Shown here piece by piece: positions 1 through 5,901 of a stretch of DNA of 6,986 nucleotides; position 1 is the stretch's first letter, and every line of letters starts with the position of its first letter. The notes beneath the pieces are model-generated. The model was not told the origin of the DNA. It worked only from the letters and a program-made list of their open reading frames with translations, and did no database searches. Origin of the DNA: an uncultured Spirochaetales bacterium (GTDB lineage Bacteria > Spirochaetota > Spirochaetia > Sphaerochaetales > Sphaerochaetaceae); the NCBI GenBank assembly GCA_934276695.1, contig CAKQTF010000049.1, positions 1 through 6,986 on the forward strand, given 5' to 3'. Both the position numbers and the translations under genes were made by a program.

Positions 1-660
1 CTGCTGGAGTATTCCCTTATCCATGAGGCAGATCTTAGTAGCAAGTGCCATAGCCTCCATCTGGTCATGAGTGACATACACAAATGTTGAATCAGTATCG
101 ACGTGCAGCCTCTTCAGCTCGGATCTCATCTCAAGCCTGAGCTTTGCATCGAGATTCGACAGAGGCTCATCCATGAAGAGAACCTTAGGGCTTGGAGCAA
201 GCGTCCTTGCGATAGCGACTCTCTGCTGCTGACCGCCTGAAAGCTCTGATGGATACCTGTGCTCAAACTGCTCGATCTTAAGCATCTTCATCATCTCGAT
301 GACCCTGCTGCGGATCCTCTCCTTATCCCACTTCAGGTTCTCAAGGCCGAATGATATATTCTGGTAGACAGTCATATGAGGCCAGAGAGCATAGTTCTGG
401 AAAAGGAATCCGATATCACGCTTCGCAGCTGGGATATCAATGCCTTCACTGCTGTCAAATACAACAGTATCGCCTATAGTGATCCTGCCCTCTGTAGGTG
501 TCTCAAGACCTGCAATCATCCTGAGTGTAGTTGTCTTTCCACATCCGGATGGTCCAAGAAGCGTGATGAAGTCCCTGTCATCTATAACAAGATTGAGATC
601 ATCAACAGCAACGAATTTATCAAATCTCTTAGTTACGTGTTCTAGTACAATTCTTGGCAT
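1..660 (-). CDS. ABC importer ATPase subunit, partial (C-terminus beyond left edge)
   Basis: Energises the importer encoded just upstream by hydrolysing ATP on the cytoplasmic face of the membrane. The 220 visible residues contain the complete nucleotide-binding core. Walker A is GPSGCGKTT (residues 36-44), the Q-loop glutamine is Q88 (FLFQNYALWPHM), the signature is LSGGQQQR (140-147), Walker B is LFMDEP (161-166), the D-loop is SNLD (168-171) and the H-loop histidine is H198 (VTHDQ). These match the MalK/UgpC/FbpC-like group of importer ATPases. Members of that group usually carry a further 110-150 residues with a TOBE regulatory domain, which here lies outside the window. The ATG at 660 is one base after the permease stop, and its GGAGG ribosome site lies inside the last permease codons, so translation is probably coupled. 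No frameshift or missing catalytic residue was seen. The subfamily alone does not tell the substrate. Confidence 0.96.
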   Translation of the reverse strand, partial: MPRIVLEHVTKRFDKFVAVDDLNLVIDDRDFITLLGPSGCGKTTTLRMIAGLETPTEGRITIGDTVVFDSSEGIDIPAAKRDIGFLFQNYALWPHMTVYQNISFGLENLKWDKERIRSRVIEMMKMLKIEQFEHRYPSELSGGQQQRVAIARTLAPSPKVLFMDEPLSNLDAKLRLEMRSELKRLHVDTDSTFVYVTHDQMEAMALATKICLMDKGILQQ

Positions 661-661
661 A

Positions 662-2494
662 TCAACCTCCAATGCCTTTGTCTATGCTTGCTCCTGTCAG
701 CTTGTTGGTGATGAACTGGACAAGGAGGACAATGATTATGATCAGGAAATTTATTCCATTGCTTATCTGAGTAAGGCCATTCACCTCGAAGTCCTGCAGG
801 ACTCTTGTGATGATTGAGCCAGGTGCAGCGATAAGGACGAACAGAGAAAGCTCTCTCATGCATGATATGAACGGAAGAAGATATCCTGAGATGAAGCTTG
901 CCTTCTGTATAGGGAACAGAATCTTCACCATGCGCTTCCACCATGGCACGTTCATGATCATCGCAGCTTCCTCAATCTCTGCTGATAGCTGCATCATCGA
1001 GTTCGCACCGCTCTTTGAAGCGAATGGAAGGAACTTGATTCCGCCTACAAGGATCAGCAGCCATACTGAGCCTCGGAGGAATGAGAATGACTGTGAGTAA
1101 GACACAGAGAGATAGACAGCGCCAAAGCTCATTGCAGGGATAAGATACGGGAAGAATGCCATGTTGGAAACCCAGCGTGCAAGCCTTGATCCCCTCTTCC
1201 TTGCAGCAGCATATCCGATCATTATACCTGATGTGCCTGAGATGAATGCAACGGCGAATGATACAAGGATGCTTGTTCCCATTGCCTTCCATATCGTCGG
1301 ATTGCGCAGGATGCCCTGGGATGACCCGAAGACCCTGTCCTCAAGCGTATCTGAAGTGATCCAGTAATAGAATGAGAATGTAGAATAGTCACCAGGAACC
1401 TCAAGAAGGCTCTCAAGAGCGAAGGATACAAGCGGGACAATAGCCAGGAATACAGCAATCACCATGACAATGACAGCAATAGGCATTCTCGCCTTCCCGA
1501 GCTTGACGAGCGAGACCTGTCCTGATTTTCCGCTGACAGTTGTGAATGACTTGCGCTTTCCTGTGAACTTATTGTTCAGGGTAAGGATAACGACAGAGAA
1601 CAGCAGAAGGATTATAGCAACGACAAATCCCTGCCCCTGCATCGATGATGTATTGAACAGAGACCGCATGGTCGTGGAGACTGTCGCAAATGAGCCGTTC
1701 TTATTGAGGAATGATGGGACAGTATAGCTTGACAGGCTGCTTGAGAAGACAAGAAGGACTGTCGAGATCAGAGCAGGCATAACGATAGGAAGCGTCACGC
1801 GCCTTAGTATCTTGAATCTTGATGCCTTGAGAACAGTCGCAGCCTCCTCAAGGTTTGCATCCATGTTCCTGAGTATCCCGCCGATAAGCAGATATGCAAA
1901 AGGAGCATAGTGGATTCCAAGACACATCGCGCATGGGAAGAATCCATAAAGAGCCCATTCAGGCACGCAGAGCCCGGTAAGGCTCTCAAGCATCCCTACC
2001 TGGTTGTAGCACGCGACAATGTGGCTGTTCTTGAAGAAATTCTCCCAGAACATCGCAATTGACCAGCTTGGCATGATGTATGGGAAAACGAAGATCGTTG
2101 ATAGGAATTTCTTGCCAGGAAGATCAGACCTTGTAATCAGCCAGGCAACAGCGCCTCCGAATCCGACAGCAATGAGACAGCTGCAGAGAGCCATCACAAC
2201 AGAATTGAATAGAGGACGCCAGAATGTGATCCTGGAATAGTTATAAAGCTTCTCTGTCAGAAGAGTCTTCCAGTGATACATCGTGAAGCTGCCAGCCTTA
2301 GCTCCGACATCCCTGACCTCTCCGGCGTGGACAATGACTGAATCCCTCACAAGAGATAGCAGCGGCAGGCAGACTGTAATGAAAAGCAGCACGAAGAAAA
2401 TCAGGGTTATGACATTCGCCGGCTTAGAGAAATAGCTCTTTGCGTTATTCAGCCTTCTCCTGCTGCTTCCTGGGTTCTTAATATCTATGCTCAT
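662..2494 (-). CDS. ABC importer permease, fused two-domain type (FbpB/AfuB-like)
   Basis: Integral inner-membrane protein forming the translocation channel. At about 610 residues it carries two homologous BPD_transp_1 halves in one chain. Each half has an EAA loop that contacts the ATPase: EEAATVLKASRFKILRRV near residues 216-233 and EEAAMIMNVPWWKRMVKI near 508-525. Hydrophobic segments are visible at about 28-48, 100-120, 134-150, 190-208, 240-258, 290-306, 338-360, 405-428, 445-465, 478-492, 532-560 and 580-597. This duplicated layout is typical of iron(III)/AfuB-type permeases, whereas most sugar importers use two separate permeases. I chose ATG 2494 (MSIDIKN) over the in-frame ATG at 2506, because GGAG at 2501-2504 sits 6 bases before 2494 and nothing comparable precedes 2506. 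It follows the binding-protein gene after a gap of about 90 bases with two stem-loops, and it abuts the ATPase gene. Confidence 0.95.
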   Translation of the reverse strand: MSIDIKNPGSSRRRLNNAKSYFSKPANVITLIFFVLLFITVCLPLLSLVRDSVIVHAGEVRDVGAKAGSFTMYHWKTLLTEKLYNYSRITFWRPLFNSVVMALCSCLIAVGFGGAVAWLITRSDLPGKKFLSTIFVFPYIMPSWSIAMFWENFFKNSHIVACYNQVGMLESLTGLCVPEWALYGFFPCAMCLGIHYAPFAYLLIGGILRNMDANLEEAATVLKASRFKILRRVTLPIVMPALISTVLLVFSSSLSSYTVPSFLNKNGSFATVSTTMRSLFNTSSMQGQGFVVAIILLLFSVVILTLNNKFTGKRKSFTTVSGKSGQVSLVKLGKARMPIAVIVMVIAVFLAIVPLVSFALESLLEVPGDYSTFSFYYWITSDTLEDRVFGSSQGILRNPTIWKAMGTSILVSFAVAFISGTSGIMIGYAAARKRGSRLARWVSNMAFFPYLIPAMSFGAVYLSVSYSQSFSFLRGSVWLLILVGGIKFLPFASKSGANSMMQLSAEIEEAAMIMNVPWWKRMVKILFPIQKASFISGYLLPFISCMRELSLFVLIAAPGSIITRVLQDFEVNGLTQISNGINFLIIIIVLLVQFITNKLTGASIDKGIGG

Positions 2495-2509
2495 TATATT
2501 CTCCATGGA

Positions 2510-2531
2510 ATGCAGACATGCATCTCTGCAT
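2510..2531 (-). promoter_or_regulatory. stem-loop just upstream of the permease start
   Basis: Perfect 7-bp inverted repeat ATGCAGA (2510-2516) / TCTGCAT (2525-2531) with an 8-base loop. It ends 5 bases before the GGAG ribosome site of the permease. In the transcript it could influence access to that site, or stabilise the downstream message. The structure is seen directly; its function is inferred. Confidence 0.5.
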
Positions 2532-2539
2532 AAATCAGA

Positions 2540-2566
2540 ATAAAGGGAGGCAGAACCTCCCTTTAT
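2540..2566 (-). promoter_or_regulatory. strong intercistronic stem-loop between binding-protein and permease genes
   Basis: Perfect 11-bp inverted repeat ATAAAGGGAGG (2540-2550) / CCTCCCTTTAT (2556-2566) around a 5-base loop, 21 bases after the binding-protein stop. In the transcript direction (minus strand) the stem is followed by TCTGATTTATG, not a run of U. It is therefore more like an mRNA-stabilising or partial-termination hairpin than a full intrinsic terminator. Such hairpins after binding-protein genes, for example between malE and malF, are known to keep the binding protein in excess over the membrane subunits. Confidence 0.7.
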
Positions 2567-2587
2567 CTCAGCTTTCAGAGCCAGTCA

Positions 2588-3790
2588 TCATACAGTGACA
2601 AGGCTTCTGATGTATGTGCTTGCATTCCTGTAAGCAGAATCGATGTATTCGATATCCTCGACAATTGAGTTCTGCTTCCATTCTGTGAGAGGCTTATCGC
2701 CTTCAGCTGGTGTAACATCAGGATTGACTGAATAGTATCCGAGGTTACCACCCCATCCCTTCTCGAATCCCTCTACAGAAGAGAAGTACTCAAGGAAGAG
2801 GCATGCTGTATAAGGAAGCTTTGTTGTCTTAGGGATCATGATCCACATCTTATAGAAGTATGAATCGAAGCCATCAAGTGATACATTCCATCCAGAGATT
2901 GCAAGATCCTTCTTATAGTCGTTTGTTGCAGGATAGTCCTTGACCTTGTTGAGAGGACCATATACGACCTGGCCTGTTGTCATTGATACCATGTTCTTGA
3001 CAGCTGTTGTATCTGAGCTATGCCATGTTGTGACATTCCTGATGAACTCTGTAAGGAACTTGTATCCGATATTCTCATAGCCGTCTCCGCCTGCATAGTC
3101 AGATCCGAAATAATCCTTATATGCCTTTGCAAGCTTCTCGCATGCGCTTGGGCTTGTGAGCATGATCAGGAATGACATATTGACTGTCTCATTTGCAGGA
3201 TTCTGGAATGAGAGCTGCTTGATTCCCTTGAGGGATGCGCCATCAGCACCAGTGAGCTGCCAGACATTCTGGATGTAGTCCTTGCCAAAATCCCCTGATA
3301 CATTCCAGAAGACGTTCTTGTTGACGTAGAGTGCTGTAAGAGGGTTCTTATCCTCATCTGCGATCTTCACAGACTTAGGGATATAGTTATAAACATAGTC
3401 TGTATCGATGAGTGAGGACTTGAGTGTAGAGCCATCCTGAACCATGGCAACATCACAGACATACTGGTTCTGGCCAAGAGCTGTTGTAAGCTCTGTATAT
3501 AATGCACGGTCCTTTGATGAAGAGAACGGCTCATACTTGAACCATGGGTAGTTCTCCTCAAAACCTGCAAGCACCTTCTTAAGACCGGATGTTACACCGC
3601 GAGCCTGGAATGTAACGCCAGCAGCCTCGAACTCTGCCTTAGCAGCAGCCTCAAGTTCAGCGAGTGTCATATTCTGAGCTTTCTGGATTGCATCCAGAAC
3701 AGGATCAACCGGAGCAGCCTCTTTTGCCCCCTGCGCAAAAAGGCCTGCAGCAACCAGCAGAACACATAATAAAGTAAGTACTTTCTTCAT
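2588..3790 (-). CDS. periplasmic solute-binding protein of the ABC importer
   Basis: Captures the substrate outside the membrane and delivers it to the permease. The protein has 400 residues. It begins with a signal peptide: MKK, a hydrophobic core at about residues 4-18, and likely cleavage near LFA|QG at residue 19. No lipobox cysteine follows the core (the only early Cys, C9, lies inside it), so it is probably a soluble periplasmic protein. Length and fold class fit the bacterial extracellular solute-binding proteins that partner FbpB/AfuB-type permeases. The mature part is rich in Tyr, Trp and Asn, as expected of a ligand cleft, but I cannot identify ligand residues. I chose ATG 3790 because AAAAGGAGA (3798-3806) lies 8 bases upstream. 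The frame is open back to an ATG at 3868, but that would put 26 unrelated residues before the signal peptide and place the start on the promoter. It is the first gene of the importer operon and divergent from the SorC regulator. The substrate is unknown; iron is the generic guess, while context favours a sugar phosphate. Confidence 0.93.
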   Translation of the reverse strand: MKKVLTLLCVLLVAAGLFAQGAKEAAPVDPVLDAIQKAQNMTLAELEAAAKAEFEAAGVTFQARGVTSGLKKVLAGFEENYPWFKYEPFSSSKDRALYTELTTALGQNQYVCDVAMVQDGSTLKSSLIDTDYVYNYIPKSVKIADEDKNPLTALYVNKNVFWNVSGDFGKDYIQNVWQLTGADGASLKGIKQLSFQNPANETVNMSFLIMLTSPSACEKLAKAYKDYFGSDYAGGDGYENIGYKFLTEFIRNVTTWHSSDTTAVKNMVSMTTGQVVYGPLNKVKDYPATNDYKKDLAISGWNVSLDGFDSYFYKMWIMIPKTTKLPYTACLFLEYFSSVEGFEKGWGGNLGYYSVNPDVTPAEGDKPLTEWKQNSIVEDIEYIDSAYRNASTYIRSLVTV

Positions 3791-3809
3791 TATTACATCT
3801 CCTTTTAAT

Positions 3810-3821
3810 GAAAAAACATTA
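3810..3821. repeat. direct repeat copy 1, GAAAAAACATTA
   Basis: Twelve-base word matching 11 of 12 positions with 3869-3880 (GAAAAAACGTTA), in the same orientation and 59 bases apart. It lies downstream of the predicted transporter transcription start and overlaps the left edge of the TTACA palindrome at 3819. It is a candidate operator half for the divergent SorC regulator. Confidence 0.5.
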
Positions 3822-3830
3822 CAAATGTAA
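3819..3830. promoter_or_regulatory. TTACA-AA-TGTAA palindrome, candidate operator
   Basis: Five-base arms TTACA (3819-3823) and TGTAA (3826-3830) around AA. It lies about 10 bases downstream of the predicted -10 box of the transporter promoter, where a bound repressor would block transcription. A related single half, TTTACAT, occurs at 3893-3899. The adjacent SorC protein is the obvious candidate to bind it, but this is an inference. Confidence 0.45.
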
Positions 3831-3839
3831 CTTTCTAAT

Positions 3840-3868
3840 AGAATAAAGTACTCTATTCGACAATTCAA
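3840..3868 (-). promoter_or_regulatory. candidate promoter of the transporter operon
   Basis: On the minus strand, TTGAAT (-35, at 3863-3868) is separated by exactly 17 bases from TATTCT (-10, at 3840-3845). Each box matches 4 of 6 consensus positions. Transcription would start near 3833, giving a leader of about 43 bases with the ribosome site at 3798-3806. The -35 is bordered upstream by direct repeat copy 2, and the start region is overlapped by the TTACA palindrome and copy 1. Confidence 0.55.
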
Positions 3869-3880
3869 GAAAAAACGTTA
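3869..3880. repeat. direct repeat copy 2, GAAAAAACGTTA
   Basis: Partner of the repeat at 3810-3821, with one mismatch. It directly abuts the predicted -35 box of the transporter promoter, so the two copies bracket the promoter. This is a suitable layout for a regulator that binds two sites. Confidence 0.5.
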
Positions 3881-3940
3881 ATTTTCAAACAATTTACATA
3901 AACATCATTTTTCTAGTTTTTTTATAATGATTACGTCATA

Positions 3941-3946
3941 TATAAT
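3941..3946 (+). promoter_or_regulatory. candidate -10 box for the SorC-type regulator gene
   Basis: TATAAT within TATATAATAATAG, 27 bases before the regulator start codon. No convincing -35 box lies 16-18 bases upstream, only a T-rich run around 3917-3923. A second TATAAT at 3923-3928 is an alternative. The site is weakly supported; the ribosome site AAGGA (3963-3967) follows. Confidence 0.3.
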
Positions 3947-3973
3947 AATAGAAATACAGTTTAAGGACAGTTT

Positions 3974-4939
3974 ATGGTTGGGAATGAAAAACTCTTCTCT
4001 GTAGCATATGACTACTATGAGAAAGGAATGACAAAAAGCGAGATCGCGAAAAGCCTTGGGGTTTCTCATGTCCAGGTAGGAAAATACATAAATGCGGCAC
4101 TTGAGAGAGGGCTTGTGGAGATTGTCCTCAACGCACCGGATGTGCAGCAGGAGGAGAAGGACAGGATGTCTGCGCTCTTTCTGGAGCACTATGGGCTTGA
4201 GAAGCTTGTCATTGTGCCTTCGGCAGCAAAGGAAAGCACAGTCCATACATTCGTGATCGAAGGGCTGGTGCGCTTTCTTCTCGATGAGTACCCGAATGAG
4301 AGCATATCATTCGGAACAGGAATGGGCAGATTCATAAAGGAAGCATCAGACTACAAGCTCAGAGTCGCAGACAAAAGGACAAAATGGAAGATCCTGCCGC
4401 TGATGAACTATGATGTCCAGGATATGAACATCGACTACTATGATTTCCTGTCTATATCCGAGCACTTCTCCCAGAACTGGGGACTTTCAGTTGACAAGAA
4501 ATACAGGAAGGCGGCATCTGCAGTCCTCAGCGGAGAGAAGCTCAGGACTGACTTCTCTGAATACTACAGCACGCTGGACTTCGTCCTTGGCGGTGTAGGC
4601 GTCCCGTTTCCAAGGAATCCTAAGCTCAGGAAGGCGCTCTTCAGCCCGGCAGACCTTGAGAAATCAAAGAACAATGAGCTTTCAGGTGACTATCTGAACT
4701 ATTATTTCGATGACAGAGGACGCATCCTTGCCCCATCAACACTAGGCCCCTACTCGATCAACCTCGATGCGATCCGCCAGATAAGGACACGGATTGCAAT
4801 CGCAAGCGGATATGAGAAAGTCGGAAGCATCTCATCACTGCTGAAGACAGGGCTCGTGAATGTGCTCATCACAGACATATCGACAGCAAGGAATGTGCTC
4901 TCACTCTCAGCAGAGGCTGATGTGCCTCCTTCTGCATGA
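3974..4939 (+). CDS. SorC/DeoR-family sugar-responsive transcriptional regulator
   Basis: DNA-binding regulator that, in this family, senses a sugar phosphate through its C-terminal domain. The 321-residue length is normal for the family. Residues 8-50 form the helix-turn-helix (YDYYEKGMTKSEIAKSLGVS… through ERGLVEI), closely following the family pattern. The effector domain covers roughly 65-318. It shows the phosphate-loop-like ISFGTGMGRF (111-120), GDYLNYYFDDRG (238-249), and the terminal block IAIASGYEKVGSI…NVLITDISTA (275-305), which corresponds to the family's glycine-rich and NVLITD motifs. ATG 3974 has AAGGA six bases upstream. It is divergent from the importer operon with a 183-base shared control region, so the importer is its most likely target. 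It converges with the aldolase gene, 22 bases apart. The specific effector cannot be read from the sequence. Confidence 0.92.
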   Translation: MVGNEKLFSVAYDYYEKGMTKSEIAKSLGVSHVQVGKYINAALERGLVEIVLNAPDVQQEEKDRMSALFLEHYGLEKLVIVPSAAKESTVHTFVIEGLVRFLLDEYPNESISFGTGMGRFIKEASDYKLRVADKRTKWKILPLMNYDVQDMNIDYYDFLSISEHFSQNWGLSVDKKYRKAASAVLSGEKLRTDFSEYYSTLDFVLGGVGVPFPRNPKLRKALFSPADLEKSKNNELSGDYLNYYFDDRGRILAPSTLGPYSINLDAIRQIRTRIAIASGYEKVGSISSLLKTGLVNVLITDISTARNVLSLSAEADVPPSA

Positions 4940-4958
4940 GGAAGCACACCAGAGCCTC
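4913..4958. other. imperfect stem-loop across the convergent gene ends
   Basis: Outer arms GAGGCT (4913-4918) / AGCCTC (4953-4958) enclose TGTGC (4921-4925) / GCACA (4944-4948) and TCCT (4927-4930) / AGGA (4939-4942), with a small internal loop and one mismatch. It spans the last SorC codons and the 22-base gap to the aldolase stop. No T run follows on either strand, so it is at best a weak bidirectional end structure. No clear intrinsic terminator for either gene was found. Confidence 0.3.
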
Positions 4959-4961
4959 AGA

Positions 4962-5885
4962 TCACTCAGAAAGCCCTACCGCACACTTCGAGGTAAGCAG
5001 CCCCATCCTGTCTATAGGACGGAAGAGCTCAGCCTTGCCAGCACTGCCTGTAAGGTCAATCCAGTGCTCTATGAAGTCCTTCACAGCATCCTCAGCACCC
5101 ATCATCAGGTTCATATAGCCGATCTTCGGATCCTCAGCAAGCGCCTTCTTAACATACTCACGGCATGTGACGAATACATCAGTCACCATATTCACCTTGT
5201 TTATACCGGCCTCTACTGCCTTTATTATGTTCTCGTCCCCGCTTCCAGATCCTCCATGAAGCGCAATAGGCATCCCGCCTGTTATGTCCTTCACCTCACG
5301 GATCCTCTGGAAGTTGATGTGCGGGATCATCCCCTTCGGGTACTCGCCGTGCGCAGTCCCGACAGCTATTGCAAGGCAGTCAACGCCTGTTCGCTCAGCA
5401 AAGAGCCTTGCATCCTCAGGATCTGTGTATATGCTCTCATCCTGCCCATCCCCATTTGCTGCGACACCTACATGCCCGAGCTCGCCCTCGATTCCCATAT
5501 CGAACTGGTGGCATAGATCAGCAACCTTCTTTGTTGCTGCGATATTATCCTCAAAGCTGAGAAGTGAGCCATCGAACATTATCGATGAGAATCCATTCCT
5601 GAATGCATACATAAGCCTTTCAGGGTCATTGCCATGATCCAGGCATGTCGCAATAGGCACAGTCGAATACTCATCTGCAAGCATCTTTATCATCGGGATG
5701 ATCAGCTCTGCCTTGGCATGCTGCCTCATCATGTTCTGCCCGAGAAGGAAGATTATCGGCGCCTTCTTTGCCTCAGCAGCACGCACCATGCCCCTTGCTA
5801 TCTCCATGTTTATCGGGCTTGTAGCCAGTACAGCATAGCCATTCTCTGAAGCGTTCTTCAGAATCTCTCTGATATTCGTATACAT
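4962..5885 (-). CDS. class II (zinc-dependent) ketose-bisphosphate aldolase family protein
   Basis: Members cleave a ketose 1,6-bisphosphate or 1-phosphate into dihydroxyacetone phosphate and an aldehyde (fructose-bisphosphate, tagatose-bisphosphate and related substrates) in the cytoplasm. The 307-residue length is close to the family norm of about 280-310. Catalytic and metal motifs are intact: LDHG (82-85; proposed catalytic D83, zinc ligand H84), FDGS (104-107), EGELG (133-137), VGTAHG (175-180; zinc ligand H179), LHGGSG (209-214; zinc ligand H210 and phosphate loop) and NKVNMVTD (229-236). The N-terminus is unusual: the common GAFN motif after GYAV is replaced by LATSPIN (20-26), which suggests a divergent subgroup with a different sugar preference. 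ATG 5885 is preceded by a strong AAAGGAGG site (5891-5898). It is the second gene of an operon, 16 bases after the RpiR regulator. I do not assign GatY, KbaY, FbaA or IolJ because the sugar cannot be decided here. Confidence 0.93.
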   Translation of the reverse strand: MYTNIREILKNASENGYAVLATSPINMEIARGMVRAAEAKKAPIIFLLGQNMMRQHAKAELIIPMIKMLADEYSTVPIATCLDHGNDPERLMYAFRNGFSSIMFDGSLLSFEDNIAATKKVADLCHQFDMGIEGELGHVGVAANGDGQDESIYTDPEDARLFAERTGVDCLAIAVGTAHGEYPKGMIPHINFQRIREVKDITGGMPIALHGGSGSGDENIIKAVEAGINKVNMVTDVFVTCREYVKKALAEDPKIGYMNLMMGAEDAVKDFIEHWIDLTGSAGKAELFRPIDRMGLLTSKCAVGLSE

Positions 5886-5901
5886 AAAAAGCCTCCTTTG
5901 C

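Noticed and set aside
440..817. Plus-strand open frame of 125 codons spanning the ATPase-permease junction
   Set aside because: It is antisense to the well-supported ATPase and permease genes, with no ribosome site or family resemblance. Its start lies within the Walker A region of the opposite strand.
2495..2506. Permease start at ATG 2506 instead of 2494
   Set aside because: There is no ribosome site before 2506, whereas GGAG is 6 bases before 2494. The difference is four residues.
2540..2566. Stem-loop as a full intrinsic terminator ending the binding-protein transcript
   Set aside because: The minus-strand sequence after the stem is TCTGATTTATG, with no U run, and permease and ATPase genes without their own clear promoter follow at once.
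1..3790. Confident annotation as an iron(III) importer
   Set aside because: The architecture fits, but I see no Fur-like site, and every neighbour points to phosphorylated sugar metabolism. The substrate was left open.
3791..3868. 26-residue N-terminal extension of the binding protein (start at 3868)
   Set aside because: The signal peptide and a strong ribosome site both mark ATG 3790, and the ATG at 3868 lies on the predicted -35 box.
3905..4246. Minus-strand open frame of 113 codons over the SorC N-terminus
   Set aside because: It is antisense to the HTH domain of a clear SorC regulator. Its tail runs into the AT-rich control region, and the translation is not domain-like.
4860..5516. Long plus-strand open frame of 218 codons over the aldolase gene
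   Set aside because: It lies antisense to a clear class II aldolase with intact motifs, begins inside the SorC gene, and its translation shows no recognisable domain. It is a by-product of codon usage on the opposite strand.
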